The notes under the pieces are model-generated. The model was not told the DNA's origin, searched no databases, and saw only the letters and a list, made by a program, of their open reading frames with translations. A DNA stretch of 64,000 nt from positions 28,325 through 92,324 of the forward strand of contig NZ_BAABEO010000036.1 in NCBI RefSeq assembly GCF_039540195.1, given 5' to 3'. Shown piece by piece: positions 16,489-25,118 of the stretch. Positions within the stretch are counted from its first letter, which is position 1. Each line of letters opens with the position of its first letter. This DNA is from Zafaria ginkgonis (lineage in GTDB: Bacteria > Actinomycetota > Actinomycetes > Actinomycetales > Micrococcaceae). The position numbers and the translations under genes were made by a program.

Positions 16489-18012
16489 GTGTTCACACTT
16501 GCTGACTTTGTCCGGCTCAACGCCCGCCGGAATCCACAGGGAACGGCACTCGTCGACGAAAAGGGCCGCCTCACCCACGGTGAACTGTCCGAACGGGCGG
16601 AGTCGTTGGCCCGGGGCCTCCAGTCCCTGGGGGTGAAGCCGGGCGAACGGATCGGAGTCCTCAGCGCGAACAGCAATTTCGCGATCGAGACCCTTCTGGG
16701 GATCTCCTTGGTGGGCGGCGTATACACCGCCTACAACTGGCGGTGGGCGGCCCAGGAGCTTGCCGCCGGTGTCAGCCTGACGAAACCGGCGGTCATCCTG
16801 GTGGAAGACGAGTTCAGGCAGCTGCTTGAAGCCGCCTCGGCGAGTTGGACGGTCGACAGCGAGCCCGAATGCTTCACCGAAGGACCAAAGTACGAGCAGC
16901 TCCTGCACTCAGGTGCCCCTGTCGAGGTGCGCATCGCCCCCAAGGATCCCCTGCTGATCCTGTTCACCGGCGGGACGACGGGCCGTTCGAAGGGCGTGGT
17001 GCTCTCACACCACGGATCGATCAACAACGCCATCAACGAACTGGTGGACTGTGGCCTGGGCCAGGCCCCGGACAACGTCGGCTGCAGCATCACCCCGGTC
17101 TTCCATTCCGCCGCGCTGCTGTGCGTGGTGCTCCCGCATTACGTCACCGGCGGAACCAACGTCATGATGCGCAAGTTCTCGGAAGAGGAATTCGCCCGGG
17201 TCGTTGAAACGGAAGGCGTCAACTCGACGTTCATCATCCCGAACATGATCCGCCGGCTGCTCAACGCCGGAATCTTCGACCGTCCAGGGGTCCAGCAGCA
17301 TCTGAAGCAGCTCCATAGCGGAGGCGGCCTGCTCCGGATGCCGGACAAGAAGGCCGTGCTGGAGAAGGTGGCGGGCTTGAGGATGTTCTTCCGGTACGGG
17401 CTGACCGAGGCCGGGCCGATGGTCTCCCGGCTGCTCCCCGAGGACATCCTGAAGCCCGAACTCGACGGCTCCATCGGGAAGGAATACACGTTCGTCGAGG
17501 CCCGGATCCTTGACCCGTTCGGAGTGGAGCTTCCTCCGAACGAATTGGGCGAAATCTGTGTGCGTGGCCCCGGCGTAATGCTCGGTTATTTCGACCAGCC
17601 TGAGGCCACAGCGGACGCGATCCGAGACGGCTGGCTGCACACCGGCGATCTGGGAGTCCGCGACGACGACGGGTACCTGTTCTTCCGGGACCGGTCCAAG
17701 GACATGATCAAGACCGGCGGCGAAAACGTCTACGCCGCGGAGATCGAGCAGCTCCTGTATGCCCATCCGGCGGTCATGGAGTGCGGGGTGTTGGGGGTTC
17801 CCAGCACCGAATGGGACGAGGAGGTCCGTGTCGTCGTGGCCTTCCGGACGGGCCAGAGTGCCACCGAGGACGAACTGCGCGCCTACCTCCGCGACCACCT
17901 CGCCGGCTACAAGATCCCCAAGGTGTTCAAGTTCGTGGAGCACGGCGTCATGCCCGTCAACCCGAGCGGAAAAATCGTGAAGGGGAAGCTCCGCGCGGTC
18001 GCGGGCTGGTGA
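16489..18012 (+). CDS. AMP-dependent acyl-CoA synthetase/ligase
   Basis: 507 residues of the ANL superfamily. The phosphate loop LFTGGTTGRSKGV is near residue 160, YGLTEAGP near 305, the hinge/A8 region HTGDLGVRDDDGYLFFRDRSKDMIKTGGENVYAAEIE near 385-420, and the catalytic Lys in NPSGKIVKGKLR at the C-terminus. GTG 16489 follows CAGGAG at the right distance; the in-frame ATG at 16408 would add 27 unlike residues. It activates a carboxylic acid to its CoA ester, supplying the MaoC/lyase pair encoded upstream in the same operon. Which acid is unknown. Confidence 0.92.
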   Translation: MFTLADFVRLNARRNPQGTALVDEKGRLTHGELSERAESLARGLQSLGVKPGERIGVLSANSNFAIETLLGISLVGGVYTAYNWRWAAQELAAGVSLTKPAVILVEDEFRQLLEAASASWTVDSEPECFTEGPKYEQLLHSGAPVEVRIAPKDPLLILFTGGTTGRSKGVVLSHHGSINNAINELVDCGLGQAPDNVGCSITPVFHSAALLCVVLPHYVTGGTNVMMRKFSEEEFARVVETEGVNSTFIIPNMIRRLLNAGIFDRPGVQQHLKQLHSGGGLLRMPDKKAVLEKVAGLRMFFRYGLTEAGPMVSRLLPEDILKPELDGSIGKEYTFVEARILDPFGVELPPNELGEICVRGPGVMLGYFDQPEATADAIRDGWLHTGDLGVRDDDGYLFFRDRSKDMIKTGGENVYAAEIEQLLYAHPAVMECGVLGVPSTEWDEEVRVVVAFRTGQSATEDELRAYLRDHLAGYKIPKVFKFVEHGVMPVNPSGKIVKGKLRAVAGW

Positions 18013-18035
18013 GCCAACAGTCTCCTTGCACAATA

Positions 18036-18092
18036 AAGGGGCCCCGTCCCAGGATTCGGTTCGGTACCGATCTCCCCAGGACGGGGCCCCTT
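18036..18092. terminator. Bidirectional terminator between convergent operons
   Basis: AAGGGGCCCCGTCC (18036-18049) and GGACGGGGCCCCTT (18079-18092) form a perfect 14-bp stem flanked by A/T bases. It lies between the ligase (ends 18012, plus) and the OYE (ends 18105, minus) and would serve both strands. Confidence 0.8.
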
Positions 18093-18104
18093 CCGTTTGG
18101 CGTG

Positions 18105-19196
18105 TCAGATCCGCGCTGCCGACCGCCGGAACTTGGCTTTGTGATACGGATTCGGCCACGCCACGTCGGCCTCGAGCTGGTGCGCCGCCCACAGCGGCCA
18201 GTGGGGGTTCCGAAGCAGTTCGCGTCCCAGCATGATCACGTCGGCCGACTGGTCCACGAGGATCTGTTCGGCCTGGCGCGGGTCCGTGATCAATCCGACG
18301 GCGGCCGTGGCCATTCCCGCCGCCCGCTTGACCTGGCGGGCAAAGGGGACCTGATAGCCGGGACCGATCCTGATGTCCTGCTCGGTGGACAGGCCAGCCG
18401 TGGAGATGTCGGCCAGATCCGCGCCCTCACGGCGGACCCACTGCGCCGACTGCACCGTGTCTTCCACGCTCCATCCGCCCTCGATCCAGTCGGTGGCCGA
18501 GAATCGCACCAGAACGGGAATCTCGGGTCCGACGGCTTCACGGACAGCCTTGACGATGTCAAGCAGGAACTTGCACCGCCCCTCCAGGGAACCCCCGTAC
18601 GCATCGTCGCGGCGGTTGGTCAGAGGGGACAGGAACTCGTGGATGAGGTAACCGTGTGCGGCATGGATTTCGATCACCTCGAATCCGGCGAGACCGACAG
18701 CACGGGAGGCGGCGAACGCAAACGATTCGACCAGTTCCTGCACCTCGGCTGCGGTCAATTCGCGGGGCACGGGCTTATCGCCGTCAGGGTACGCGATGGG
18801 CGAAGGGGCCACGGGTTCCCACCCGCCGTCGGCGGGGCCTACGTACGAGTTGCCGGACCACGTATTTGTCACCGACGCCTTGCGTCCCGCGTGGGCCAGC
18901 TGAATCGCCGGTTGGGCCCCCTGAGCGCGGATGAAATCGGTGATCCTGCGGTAGGTGACAGCCTGTTCGTCGGTCCAGATGCCTGCGTCGGCCTGGGAAA
19001 TCCGGCCTTCCGGATGGACGGCGGTTGCTTCCGTCATCACCAGTCCAGCGCCACCCCGCGCCATGGCCCCGTAGTGGACCAGGTGCCAGTCGGTCGGCAT
19101 GCCTTCCTCTGACGAGTATTGGCACATGGCCGCCACCCACACGCGATTCTTGAAGCTTGTCCGCCGTAGCGTGAGCGGGCTGAACAACAGGGTCAT
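18105..19196 (-). CDS. NADH:flavin oxidoreductase, YqjM-type Old Yellow Enzyme (OYE-A)
   Basis: 363 residues, FMN TIM-barrel. The YqjM-class N-terminal Cys is present (VAAMCQYSSEEG), with LAHAGRKAS, the active-site HAAHGYLIHEFLSPLTNRRDDAYGGS and the C-terminal FMN phosphate loop ADVIMLGRELLRNP. Such enzymes reduce activated C=C bonds of enones, maleimides or nitro compounds. ATG 19196 follows GAGGAA. It lies 47 bp behind the EthD-like gene and forms a two-gene operon with it, under operator site D. The closest relative in the window by eye is OYE-E at 58815. Confidence 0.92.
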   Translation of the reverse strand: MTLLFSPLTLRRTSFKNRVWVAAMCQYSSEEGMPTDWHLVHYGAMARGGAGLVMTEATAVHPEGRISQADAGIWTDEQAVTYRRITDFIRAQGAQPAIQLAHAGRKASVTNTWSGNSYVGPADGGWEPVAPSPIAYPDGDKPVPRELTAAEVQELVESFAFAASRAVGLAGFEVIEIHAAHGYLIHEFLSPLTNRRDDAYGGSLEGRCKFLLDIVKAVREAVGPEIPVLVRFSATDWIEGGWSVEDTVQSAQWVRREGADLADISTAGLSTEQDIRIGPGYQVPFARQVKRAAGMATAAVGLITDPRQAEQILVDQSADVIMLGRELLRNPHWPLWAAHQLEADVAWPNPYHKAKFRRSAARI

Positions 19197-19243
19197 GTGA
19201 TTCCTCATTTCTTTAGCTGGCTGTGAGTGGACGGCGGCGTGCG

Positions 19244-19927
19244 TCACTCGGAGATCCGGATGAAGGGTGACCGATCGCTCAGCGTCCGGGCACTCCACTG
19301 GGCGACATCGGGCCAGCCCCGCTTGCCGCGCTCGACCAGGTCCACGCACATGTCGACGACCTCCTGCGGCTGCTCGAACCAGTACATGGCGGTCATGTCG
19401 TAGGGGTAGGAGATAAGCCGTGCGGGAGCGTCAACGCCCACCAGCCTGCGGGCGTCCAGCGTCCCGAAGGTGTGGCTGTGCCAGCGCAGGTGCTCCTCGT
19501 ACCATGCGGAAAAACCGGGCATCAGGTCCTCCGGGACCTTCCAGCTGACTTGAAACATAGCTGCATGGGCAGGGAAAGCACCGTTTCCCGACGGAGAGGG
19601 GCCGTATCGGTCGACCTGTTTGAGGAGGCGTCCGCGGACGTCCCACGACGCGCCTTTGCCCGTTGCCGAATGGGCCAGATGCTCACATACCAGCCGTTCG
19701 GCGCGTTCGGCCATGCGCCGCTCGCTAAAGGTCATCACGGTCACGTGGCTTCCGAAGATGCTGAGCTTGCTTTCGGGGACTCCTTCCGCGGGTGTTCCGT
19801 AGTCGATCTTCTGGTCGGCGGCCAGCCCTGCGGCGAGCCGTTCCGTCAGGCTGGTCCAAGACAAATCGGCGTGCGGACGATTCAGCCGCTGATCAAGCCG
19901 GCGGCCGAAAAGGAGATAGAAGTACAT
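19244..19927 (-). CDS. EthD-like catabolic protein (fold assignment tentative)
   Basis: 227 residues, starting at MYFYLLFGRRLDQRL after AGGAAGAAGG. The C-terminal half has an EthD-like helix and strand pattern (FSAWYEEHLRWHSHTFGTLDARRL, then MYWFEQPQEVVDMC), and the length fits the two-domain proteins at 30802 and 34558. I see no catalytic motif. It is the first gene of the minus operon whose second gene is OYE-A, so its product probably acts on the same intermediate. Confidence in expression is high because of codon pattern and context; confidence in family is moderate. Confidence 0.65.
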   Translation of the reverse strand: MYFYLLFGRRLDQRLNRPHADLSWTSLTERLAAGLAADQKIDYGTPAEGVPESKLSIFGSHVTVMTFSERRMAERAERLVCEHLAHSATGKGASWDVRGRLLKQVDRYGPSPSGNGAFPAHAAMFQVSWKVPEDLMPGFSAWYEEHLRWHSHTFGTLDARRLVGVDAPARLISYPYDMTAMYWFEQPQEVVDMCVDLVERGKRGWPDVAQWSARTLSDRSPFIRISE

Positions 19928-19946
19928 GGTTTGTTGCCTTCTTCCT

Positions 19947-19997
19947 AACAAGCGTTCGTTTGTTCTACGGTACAGGTGCGCTTGTGTGGGCTGTCAA
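19947..19997 (-). promoter_or_regulatory. Promoter with shared operator (site D) for the EthD/OYE-A operon
   Basis: On the minus strand TTGACA (19997-19992), a 17-bp spacer and TGTACC lead into AACGAACGCTTGTT (19960-19947), identical over all 14 bases to site C. Here the operator lies just after the -10, around the transcription start, 20 bp upstream of the start codon. Confidence 0.68.
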
Positions 19998-20023
19998 CAG
20001 AAATTCGATCAGTAAGGGGGAAG

Positions 20024-21013
20024 CTAATTGGCCCCGCGGTCGGTGCAAGGTTCGGAGCGGAACGATTTCACGTACTCACGGGGGGAAAGGCCGGTGGAGG
20101 CCTTGAACTTCTTGCTGAACAACGAGTAGTCGCAGTAACCCCACGCTGAAGCGACCTGACCCAAGCCGCCGGGGCGCGTTCCGACCGCGCGGAGATCCTC
20201 CCGGATGCCTTCCAGCCGCTTCTGCCAGATGAAATCGGGCAGTGAAGTGTCGAAGTCCTTGAAGGCCCGGTAGACCGTGCTTTCAGACAGGTGCAGGTCG
20301 GCCACTATGCGGGCGACGTTCAGGGAGGGGTCTCGGAGATTGCGCATGACGTAATGGACGATTTGTGCGCGTGTTTGGTGCGTCCGGGGCATGTCGGTGT
20401 TGTCCGCGACGAGGGCGCGCAGAGTGGCGACCGCGACATGTTCCAGGGCGGAGGCGATGGCGTCGAGTTCGTGGGCCAACCCTCGGGGCCGGTCCGTGGC
20501 CAACTGGTCCACCATGCGCAGCAGCAAGGCGTTTGAGCTGCGGGACGCGTCGAGCGTTATGGCGGTAAGCCGATCGAACGCCGGCACTTGGTGAAAGAAC
20601 CGGTCCCGAGGGAACGAGATGACTACTTGGCTGAATTCCTGGGACGCCTCGATCTCGTATGGGCGTGATGTGTCAAAGAAGGTGAATTCGCCGGCTCTGA
20701 TGACGGCGGTCCGGTTGGCTTGCTGCACCGCGGCCACGCCGGCGGATTGGAACCCGGCCAGGACGAGCTCCGGGCTGGACTCCCGGATCTGCCTAGCTCC
20801 ACGACGCACGTGCACTCCGCTGGCCTGTAGGGAGGAGATTTGCAGGTCGCCGCAGGGGGCGGTTGCGATTTCCGCACGGAATCCGCCCGCATGCTGGCGC
20901 AGTGGGGAGGGTTCCAAGGGGACGAAATGTTGGCTGGCCACGTGGGCCCATTCGTCGTGCGAGGTGGCCCGCGCGCTGCGGATCCCTGCGGCGGAATGGC
21001 TTCTTGTTCGCAT
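20024..21013 (-). CDS. AraC-family transcriptional regulator (divergent from nitrilase 2)
   Basis: 329 residues. The sensor domain carries the family segment RAGEFTFFDTSRPYEIEA near residue 110. The C-terminal HTH pair is LNVARIVADLHLSESTVYRAF and GYCDYSLFSKKFKASTGLSPREY. ATG 21013 is used; an upstream ATG at 21091 lies in sequence with no resemblance to related regulators. It is divergent from nitrilase 2 across 210 bp that also hold operator site E, so that operon is probably under both AraC activation and repression at the shared operator. It is unlikely to share a transcript with the EthD/OYE-A operon, which has its own promoter. Confidence 0.88.
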   Translation of the reverse strand: MRTRSHSAAGIRSARATSHDEWAHVASQHFVPLEPSPLRQHAGGFRAEIATAPCGDLQISSLQASGVHVRRGARQIRESSPELVLAGFQSAGVAAVQQANRTAVIRAGEFTFFDTSRPYEIEASQEFSQVVISFPRDRFFHQVPAFDRLTAITLDASRSSNALLLRMVDQLATDRPRGLAHELDAIASALEHVAVATLRALVADNTDMPRTHQTRAQIVHYVMRNLRDPSLNVARIVADLHLSESTVYRAFKDFDTSLPDFIWQKRLEGIREDLRAVGTRPGGLGQVASAWGYCDYSLFSKKFKASTGLSPREYVKSFRSEPCTDRGAN

Positions 21014-21175
21014 GGCGACTCCACTCGATGTGGCGGTTAGCGACAAGGCTGGATGGCGGTTCTTGACAACTTTCCTGAACGGAAAAAGCAAGATTTCCCC
21101 CCATTCCTGGGCCTACGCTCTAATCATGTGATCCGCGCCACCAATGCTGTGGGCGGGATGGTACATCCTAACTAA

Positions 21176-21189
21176 AGCGAACGTTTGTT
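21176..21189 (+). promoter_or_regulatory. Shared operator (site E) upstream of nitrilase 2
   Basis: AGCGAACGTTTGTT matches the consensus AACGAACGCTTGTT at 12 of 14 positions. It lies 35 bp before the nitrilase start, on the same strand orientation as sites B and C. I see no convincing -35/-10 pair around it. Confidence 0.55.
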
Positions 21190-21223
21190 TCTACGATGTT
21201 TAGGCAATGTGAAGGAGAAGCTC

Positions 21224-22318
21224 ATGGTTGAGTACACGGCGCTCACGAAGGTGGCAGCGGTCCAGGCCGAGCCCGCTTGGCTGGATGTTGATGCCGGCAT
21301 CGAGAAGTCCATCGGCTATATCGAAGAGGCCGCCCGCAACGGGGCGGAACTGGTCGCCTTCCCGGAGCTTTTCATCCCGGGCTACCCCTGGTACATCTGG
21401 CTGGACTCGCAGTTCTGGGTCATGCAGTTCCAGCGGCGCTACCACGAGAACTCGATCACCGTCGACGGTCCCCACATGCAGCGCCTGCAGAAGGCGGCTG
21501 CGGACAACAACATCACGGTTGTCATGGGTTACAGCGAGCGTGGCGGCGGCAGCCTCTTCATGTCCCAGGCCACGATCGGGCCGGATGGCACGCTAATTAA
21601 GAACCGTCGCAAGCTCAAGCCTACGCATGTGGAGCGTTCGATGTTCGGTGAGGGCAACGGTTCCGACCTGGTGGTGCTTGACCTGCCGATCGGCCGCGTG
21701 GGTGCGCTGAACTGCTGGGAGCATTTCCAGACCCTGACCAAGTACGCCATGTACAGCCAACACGAGCAGATCCACGTCGCGTCCTGGCCGAGCCTGCAGA
21801 TGTTCAAGCCCGACGTCCACACGTTCCAGATCGAAGTCGGAGACCTGGCCACCCGCATGTATGCCGTCGAGGGGCAGACCTTCGTGGTCTGTTCGACGTC
21901 CGTGGTGGGAGAGGCGGCGCAGGAGCTCTTCTGCGACACCGAACTGAAGAGGCAGCAGATGGGGATCGGCGGCGGTTGGGCGCGAATCATCGGCCCGGAC
22001 GGCAAGGATCTCGTCGAGCCCCTTGCCGAGGACGAAGAGGGCATCCTCTACGCGGAGCTGGACCTGGGGGCAATCGCCCTGACCAAGTTCGCCGCCGACC
22101 CGGTGGGCCATTACTCGCGTCCCGATGTGCTTTCGCTGAACTTCAACTCCGCTCCCACTCCGTGGGTCCACGGTGGTGCGCCGAGTGTGACTCCCCGGCA
22201 GACAATAGCCCACGAAGCCGCCGGCGACGCCCGGCTCGCTCTGGAAGACGAGCTCGAAAAGACGCTCGAAGAGGGCGCCCCCCTGCGCGAAACCGGAAAT
22301 CTCTCCGCACGCAGCTAA
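21224..22318 (+). CDS. Nitrilase, second copy (aliphatic/aromatic nitrilase type)
   Basis: 364 residues. The triad is E48 (AFPELFIPG), K130 (NRRKLKPTHVER) and C164 in the canonical GALNCWEHFQ. The 34-residue Lys-Cys spacing and GALNCWEH context are those of well-known rhodococcal nitrilases. The acidic C-terminal tail (LEDELEKTLEEG) is usual in filament-forming nitrilases. ATG 21224 follows GAAGGAG with 6-nt spacing. It leads an operon with a sugar-type ABC importer and an amidase, so nitrile and amide of one compound may be handled together. It produces an acid and ammonia. Confidence 0.95.
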   Translation: MVEYTALTKVAAVQAEPAWLDVDAGIEKSIGYIEEAARNGAELVAFPELFIPGYPWYIWLDSQFWVMQFQRRYHENSITVDGPHMQRLQKAAADNNITVVMGYSERGGGSLFMSQATIGPDGTLIKNRRKLKPTHVERSMFGEGNGSDLVVLDLPIGRVGALNCWEHFQTLTKYAMYSQHEQIHVASWPSLQMFKPDVHTFQIEVGDLATRMYAVEGQTFVVCSTSVVGEAAQELFCDTELKRQQMGIGGGWARIIGPDGKDLVEPLAEDEEGILYAELDLGAIALTKFAADPVGHYSRPDVLSLNFNSAPTPWVHGGAPSVTPRQTIAHEAAGDARLALEDELEKTLEEGAPLRETGNLSARS

Positions 22319-22336
22319 CCATCCGTTCCGTCCTAC

Positions 22337-22366
22337 GCTGTGGCCGCGCCAAGACGCGGCCACAGC
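22337..22366 (+). terminator. Hairpin between nitrilase 2 and binding-protein gene
   Basis: GCTGTGGCCGCG (22337-22348) and CGCGGCCACAGC (22355-22366) form a perfect 12-bp stem with a 6-nt loop. There is no T-run, and the next gene starts 24 bp later, so it may set the ratio of nitrilase to transporter rather than stop transcription fully. Confidence 0.6.
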
Positions 22367-22389
22367 GCTCTCCAAGCTCGAGGGAATCC

Positions 22390-23541
22390 ATGACTACATC
22401 ATCAAATCGTTCGCGGCGAGTCCTCTGGAGCGCCTTCCTCGCTGCCGGTGCCTTGGCGGCAACCGGATGCGGTGACATTTCCACGGACGGCGCCAACGCG
22501 GCGGCCGGGTCCGGGGCAGCGGCTTCCGAGGCCGCCGTCGTCAGCGCCCCCCTCGAGGGCCGCCCGGACATCACCGAATTCTGCGGCGACAAGGAAATCA
22601 CCGTAGCCTTGGCCGACGGGTTCGGCGGGAACGCCTGGCGCAAGATCGTGAAGCGGCAATTCGAGAAGGAAGCCGCAAAGTGCCCCAACATCACGAAGAC
22701 GATCTACACCAATGCCAATTCCGACCCCCAGAAGTACGCATCGGACATCAACGGACTCGTCGCCCAAGGGGTGGATGCCATCATCACGTTCGACGACTTC
22801 GGCCCCGCCGCGCTCCCCACCCTGCGTAAAGCCACCAAGGCCGGTGTGGTCGTCGTACCGTACATCGCAAACCCCGGCGGGACGCCGGGGGAGGACTACG
22901 AGGTGTTCGTCGCCGAAGACACGGATCAGGTGGGCAAGGAATGGGCTTCGTGGGCCGAGAAGGCCCTCGGTGGGAAGGGAACGGTGGCCATGCTCGGCGG
23001 CACTCCCGGAAACCCGCTGAGCACCGCGTTCCTCGACGGATACAAGGCGAATGCCGCACCGTCCATCACTCTGGCGCAGGACGAACCCCTCAACACCGAT
23101 TGGACCGTTGCCGGGATGCAGCAGGCAGCGGCGGGCATGATGACCCGGTACCCGGACACGGGGCTGATCCTGACGGACTTCGGCGCGGGAATTCAGAGCC
23201 TCGCTCGAGCCTACGATGCCGCAGGCCAGGAACTGGTGCCCGTGGCCGCCACCGCGAGCACCAATGAGGTCGGTTGTGCCTGGGACCAGTTGAAGAAGGA
23301 CCACCCTGGCTTCGAGCTCCTTTCCGTGGAAGGCACGACCAATGTTTCGGTCGTGGCTTTGCGCAAGGCGGTCGCCGCCGCCCAGGGCATCGAAAACACG
23401 GAGGCGTCAATGGTCCAAATCCCGGTGTTCATCGACACCCTGAACGGCAAGATGCCGGTTTGCGATCCGGACCTGCCGGCCGACGCAGATATGTCGGCAG
23501 ACCTGACGCCGGAAGAGATGCGCGAGATTTTCGCGAAGTAG
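22390..23541 (+). CDS. Sugar-type ABC transporter substrate-binding lipoprotein
   Basis: 383 residues. The N-terminus is a lipoprotein signal with lipobox LAATGC (Cys at about 26). The mature part is a type 1 periplasmic-binding (RbsB-like) fold: QKYASDINGLVAQGVDAIITF, then VFVAEDTDQVGKEWASWAEK, GTVAMLGGTPGNPLSTAFLDGY and QQAAAGMMTRYPDTGLILTDFG. RbsB-like proteins also bind non-sugars such as autoinducers and opines. The ATPase/permease genes follow after the amidase. The presence of nitrilase and amidase in the same operon argues for a nitrogenous ligand rather than a sugar. Confidence 0.88.
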   Translation: MTTSSNRSRRVLWSAFLAAGALAATGCGDISTDGANAAAGSGAAASEAAVVSAPLEGRPDITEFCGDKEITVALADGFGGNAWRKIVKRQFEKEAAKCPNITKTIYTNANSDPQKYASDINGLVAQGVDAIITFDDFGPAALPTLRKATKAGVVVVPYIANPGGTPGEDYEVFVAEDTDQVGKEWASWAEKALGGKGTVAMLGGTPGNPLSTAFLDGYKANAAPSITLAQDEPLNTDWTVAGMQQAAAGMMTRYPDTGLILTDFGAGIQSLARAYDAAGQELVPVAATASTNEVGCAWDQLKKDHPGFELLSVEGTTNVSVVALRKAVAAAQGIENTEASMVQIPVFIDTLNGKMPVCDPDLPADADMSADLTPEEMREIFAK

Positions 23542-23567
23542 CCGGGCCACGGAGCAAGGAGATGACA

Positions 23568-25118
23568 ATGGCTAGGAAGATACCAACGGCCGAGCAACTG
23601 CGGCGAACCAATACCGTTCTGGGGTTCGGGAACTCCGAGGAGGAGATCCTCGAGTTCAAGAAAATCATCGAAGGAATGGCCGACGCCTACCGACGCCTCG
23701 ACGAGCTCGACGTCCCTTCCCCGGACGTGAAGTACCCTCGGCCGTCCGGCTCACTTCCGGACCCGGAAGAGAACCGGCTGGGCGCCTGGGCCTGGAAGTC
23801 AAAGATCATCGGGGCGCAGGATGGTCCCCTCACGGGGAAAACCGTCGTCATCAAGGACTCGGTCAGCGTGGCCGGAATTCCCATGAGAAACGGCTCCGCC
23901 GCGCTCGAAGGCTTCATCCCGGCGGAAGACGCAACCGTGGTCGGGCGGCTCTTGGACGCCGGCGCGACGATCGTGGGCAAGTCGACCTGCGAGAGCTTCT
24001 GCCTTTCGGGAGCCAGCCACACGTCGGACCCGGGTCCCGTGCGGAACCCCCACGACCCCTCCCGTTCCAGCGGCGGATCCTCGAGCGGCTCGGCCGTCCT
24101 CGTGGCCACGGGCGAGGCGGACCTGGCCATCGGCAGTGACCAGGGCGGCTCGATCCGCATGCCCGCCGGATGGACGGGCGTTTACGGGCACAAGCCCACG
24201 TGGGGGCTGGTTCCCTACACGGGGGCTATGACCATCGAAGCCACCGTGGATACCCTGGGCCCCATCGCGAGATCCCCCGAGGATTTGGCCCTGGTGCTGG
24301 ACGTCATCGCTGGACCGGACGGGCTGGATCCCCGCCAGCAGTGGGATCTTCGGGTCGACGCATACCGGGAAGCGCTGACGGGCGACGTGGAGGACCTGCG
24401 CGTTGGTGTCCTCACCGAGGGGTTCGGCTGGCCCGGCCACTCGGAGGACGACGTCGACGAACTGGTTCGCGACACGGCCTTTGGCCTGCGGTCCCTCGGA
24501 TGCGTCGTCGAGGAGGTCAGCATCCCGGCCCATCGGGACGCGCCCTCGATCGCCTTCCCGATCTTCATCGAAGGAGGCATCCACGCCATGGCCACCGGCG
24601 AAGGGGTCGGCCTGAACTTCCGCGGCCACTACCCGGCGGACATGATGGACGCCGTGCGGGAGGCCCTGAAACTCCGCGGGTCCCGCCTCTCGCCGACCCA
24701 CAAGCTCTACTCCTACATCGCCGACTACATGTCTCGGACCCACGGGGCGCGCTACTACGCCAAGGCCCAGAACCTGGCCCTCGGCCTGCGCGCAGCCTAC
24801 GACCGGGCCTTTGACGACTACGACGTGCTCCTCATGCCGACGTTGCCGAAGAAGGCGACCACCATCCCGCCACGCGACGCCTCCATCAGCACCGTCGTCG
24901 GCAGCGCCTTGGACATGCTGCAGAACACGTGCGCCTTTAACATCACCGGACACCCGGCCACCGCCGTGCCCCTCGGCCTGTCGGATGGCTTGCCGGTCAG
25001 CATGATGCTCGTTGCTCCGCACTGGGAGGACGCTAGGCTCCTGCGCCTGGCCGACGCCTGGCACCGGCAGACGGCCAGCTCGGACCGCGCGGGCGTGGGG
25101 GCTGGCGAACATGCGTGA
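23568..25118 (+). CDS. Amidase signature-family amidase (rhodococcal enantioselective amidase type)
   Basis: 516 residues. The Ser-cisSer-Lys triad falls at K96 (VVIKDSV), S171 (GGSSSGSA) and S195 (SDQGGSIRMPA), the same numbering I know for rhodococcal amidases that partner nitrile hydratases, which also supports ATG 23568 as the start (6 nt after AAGGAG; ATG 23562 is too close). An N-terminal helical segment of about 60 residues precedes the signature domain, as in that group. It hydrolyses an amide to acid plus ammonia. No nitrile hydratase is present, so the amide is either imported or a side product of the nitrilase. It overlaps the next gene by 8 bp. Confidence 0.93.
   Translation: MARKIPTAEQLRRTNTVLGFGNSEEEILEFKKIIEGMADAYRRLDELDVPSPDVKYPRPSGSLPDPEENRLGAWAWKSKIIGAQDGPLTGKTVVIKDSVSVAGIPMRNGSAALEGFIPAEDATVVGRLLDAGATIVGKSTCESFCLSGASHTSDPGPVRNPHDPSRSSGGSSSGSAVLVATGEADLAIGSDQGGSIRMPAGWTGVYGHKPTWGLVPYTGAMTIEATVDTLGPIARSPEDLALVLDVIAGPDGLDPRQQWDLRVDAYREALTGDVEDLRVGVLTEGFGWPGHSEDDVDELVRDTAFGLRSLGCVVEEVSIPAHRDAPSIAFPIFIEGGIHAMATGEGVGLNFRGHYPADMMDAVREALKLRGSRLSPTHKLYSYIADYMSRTHGARYYAKAQNLALGLRAAYDRAFDDYDVLLMPTLPKKATTIPPRDASISTVVGSALDMLQNTCAFNITGHPATAVPLGLSDGLPVSMMLVAPHWEDARLLRLADAWHRQTASSDRAGVGAGEHA

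Noticed and set aside
21976..22389. N-terminal extension of the binding protein at 22390
   Set aside because: It runs through the end of nitrilase 2 and a hairpin; the lipoprotein signal begins at 22390.
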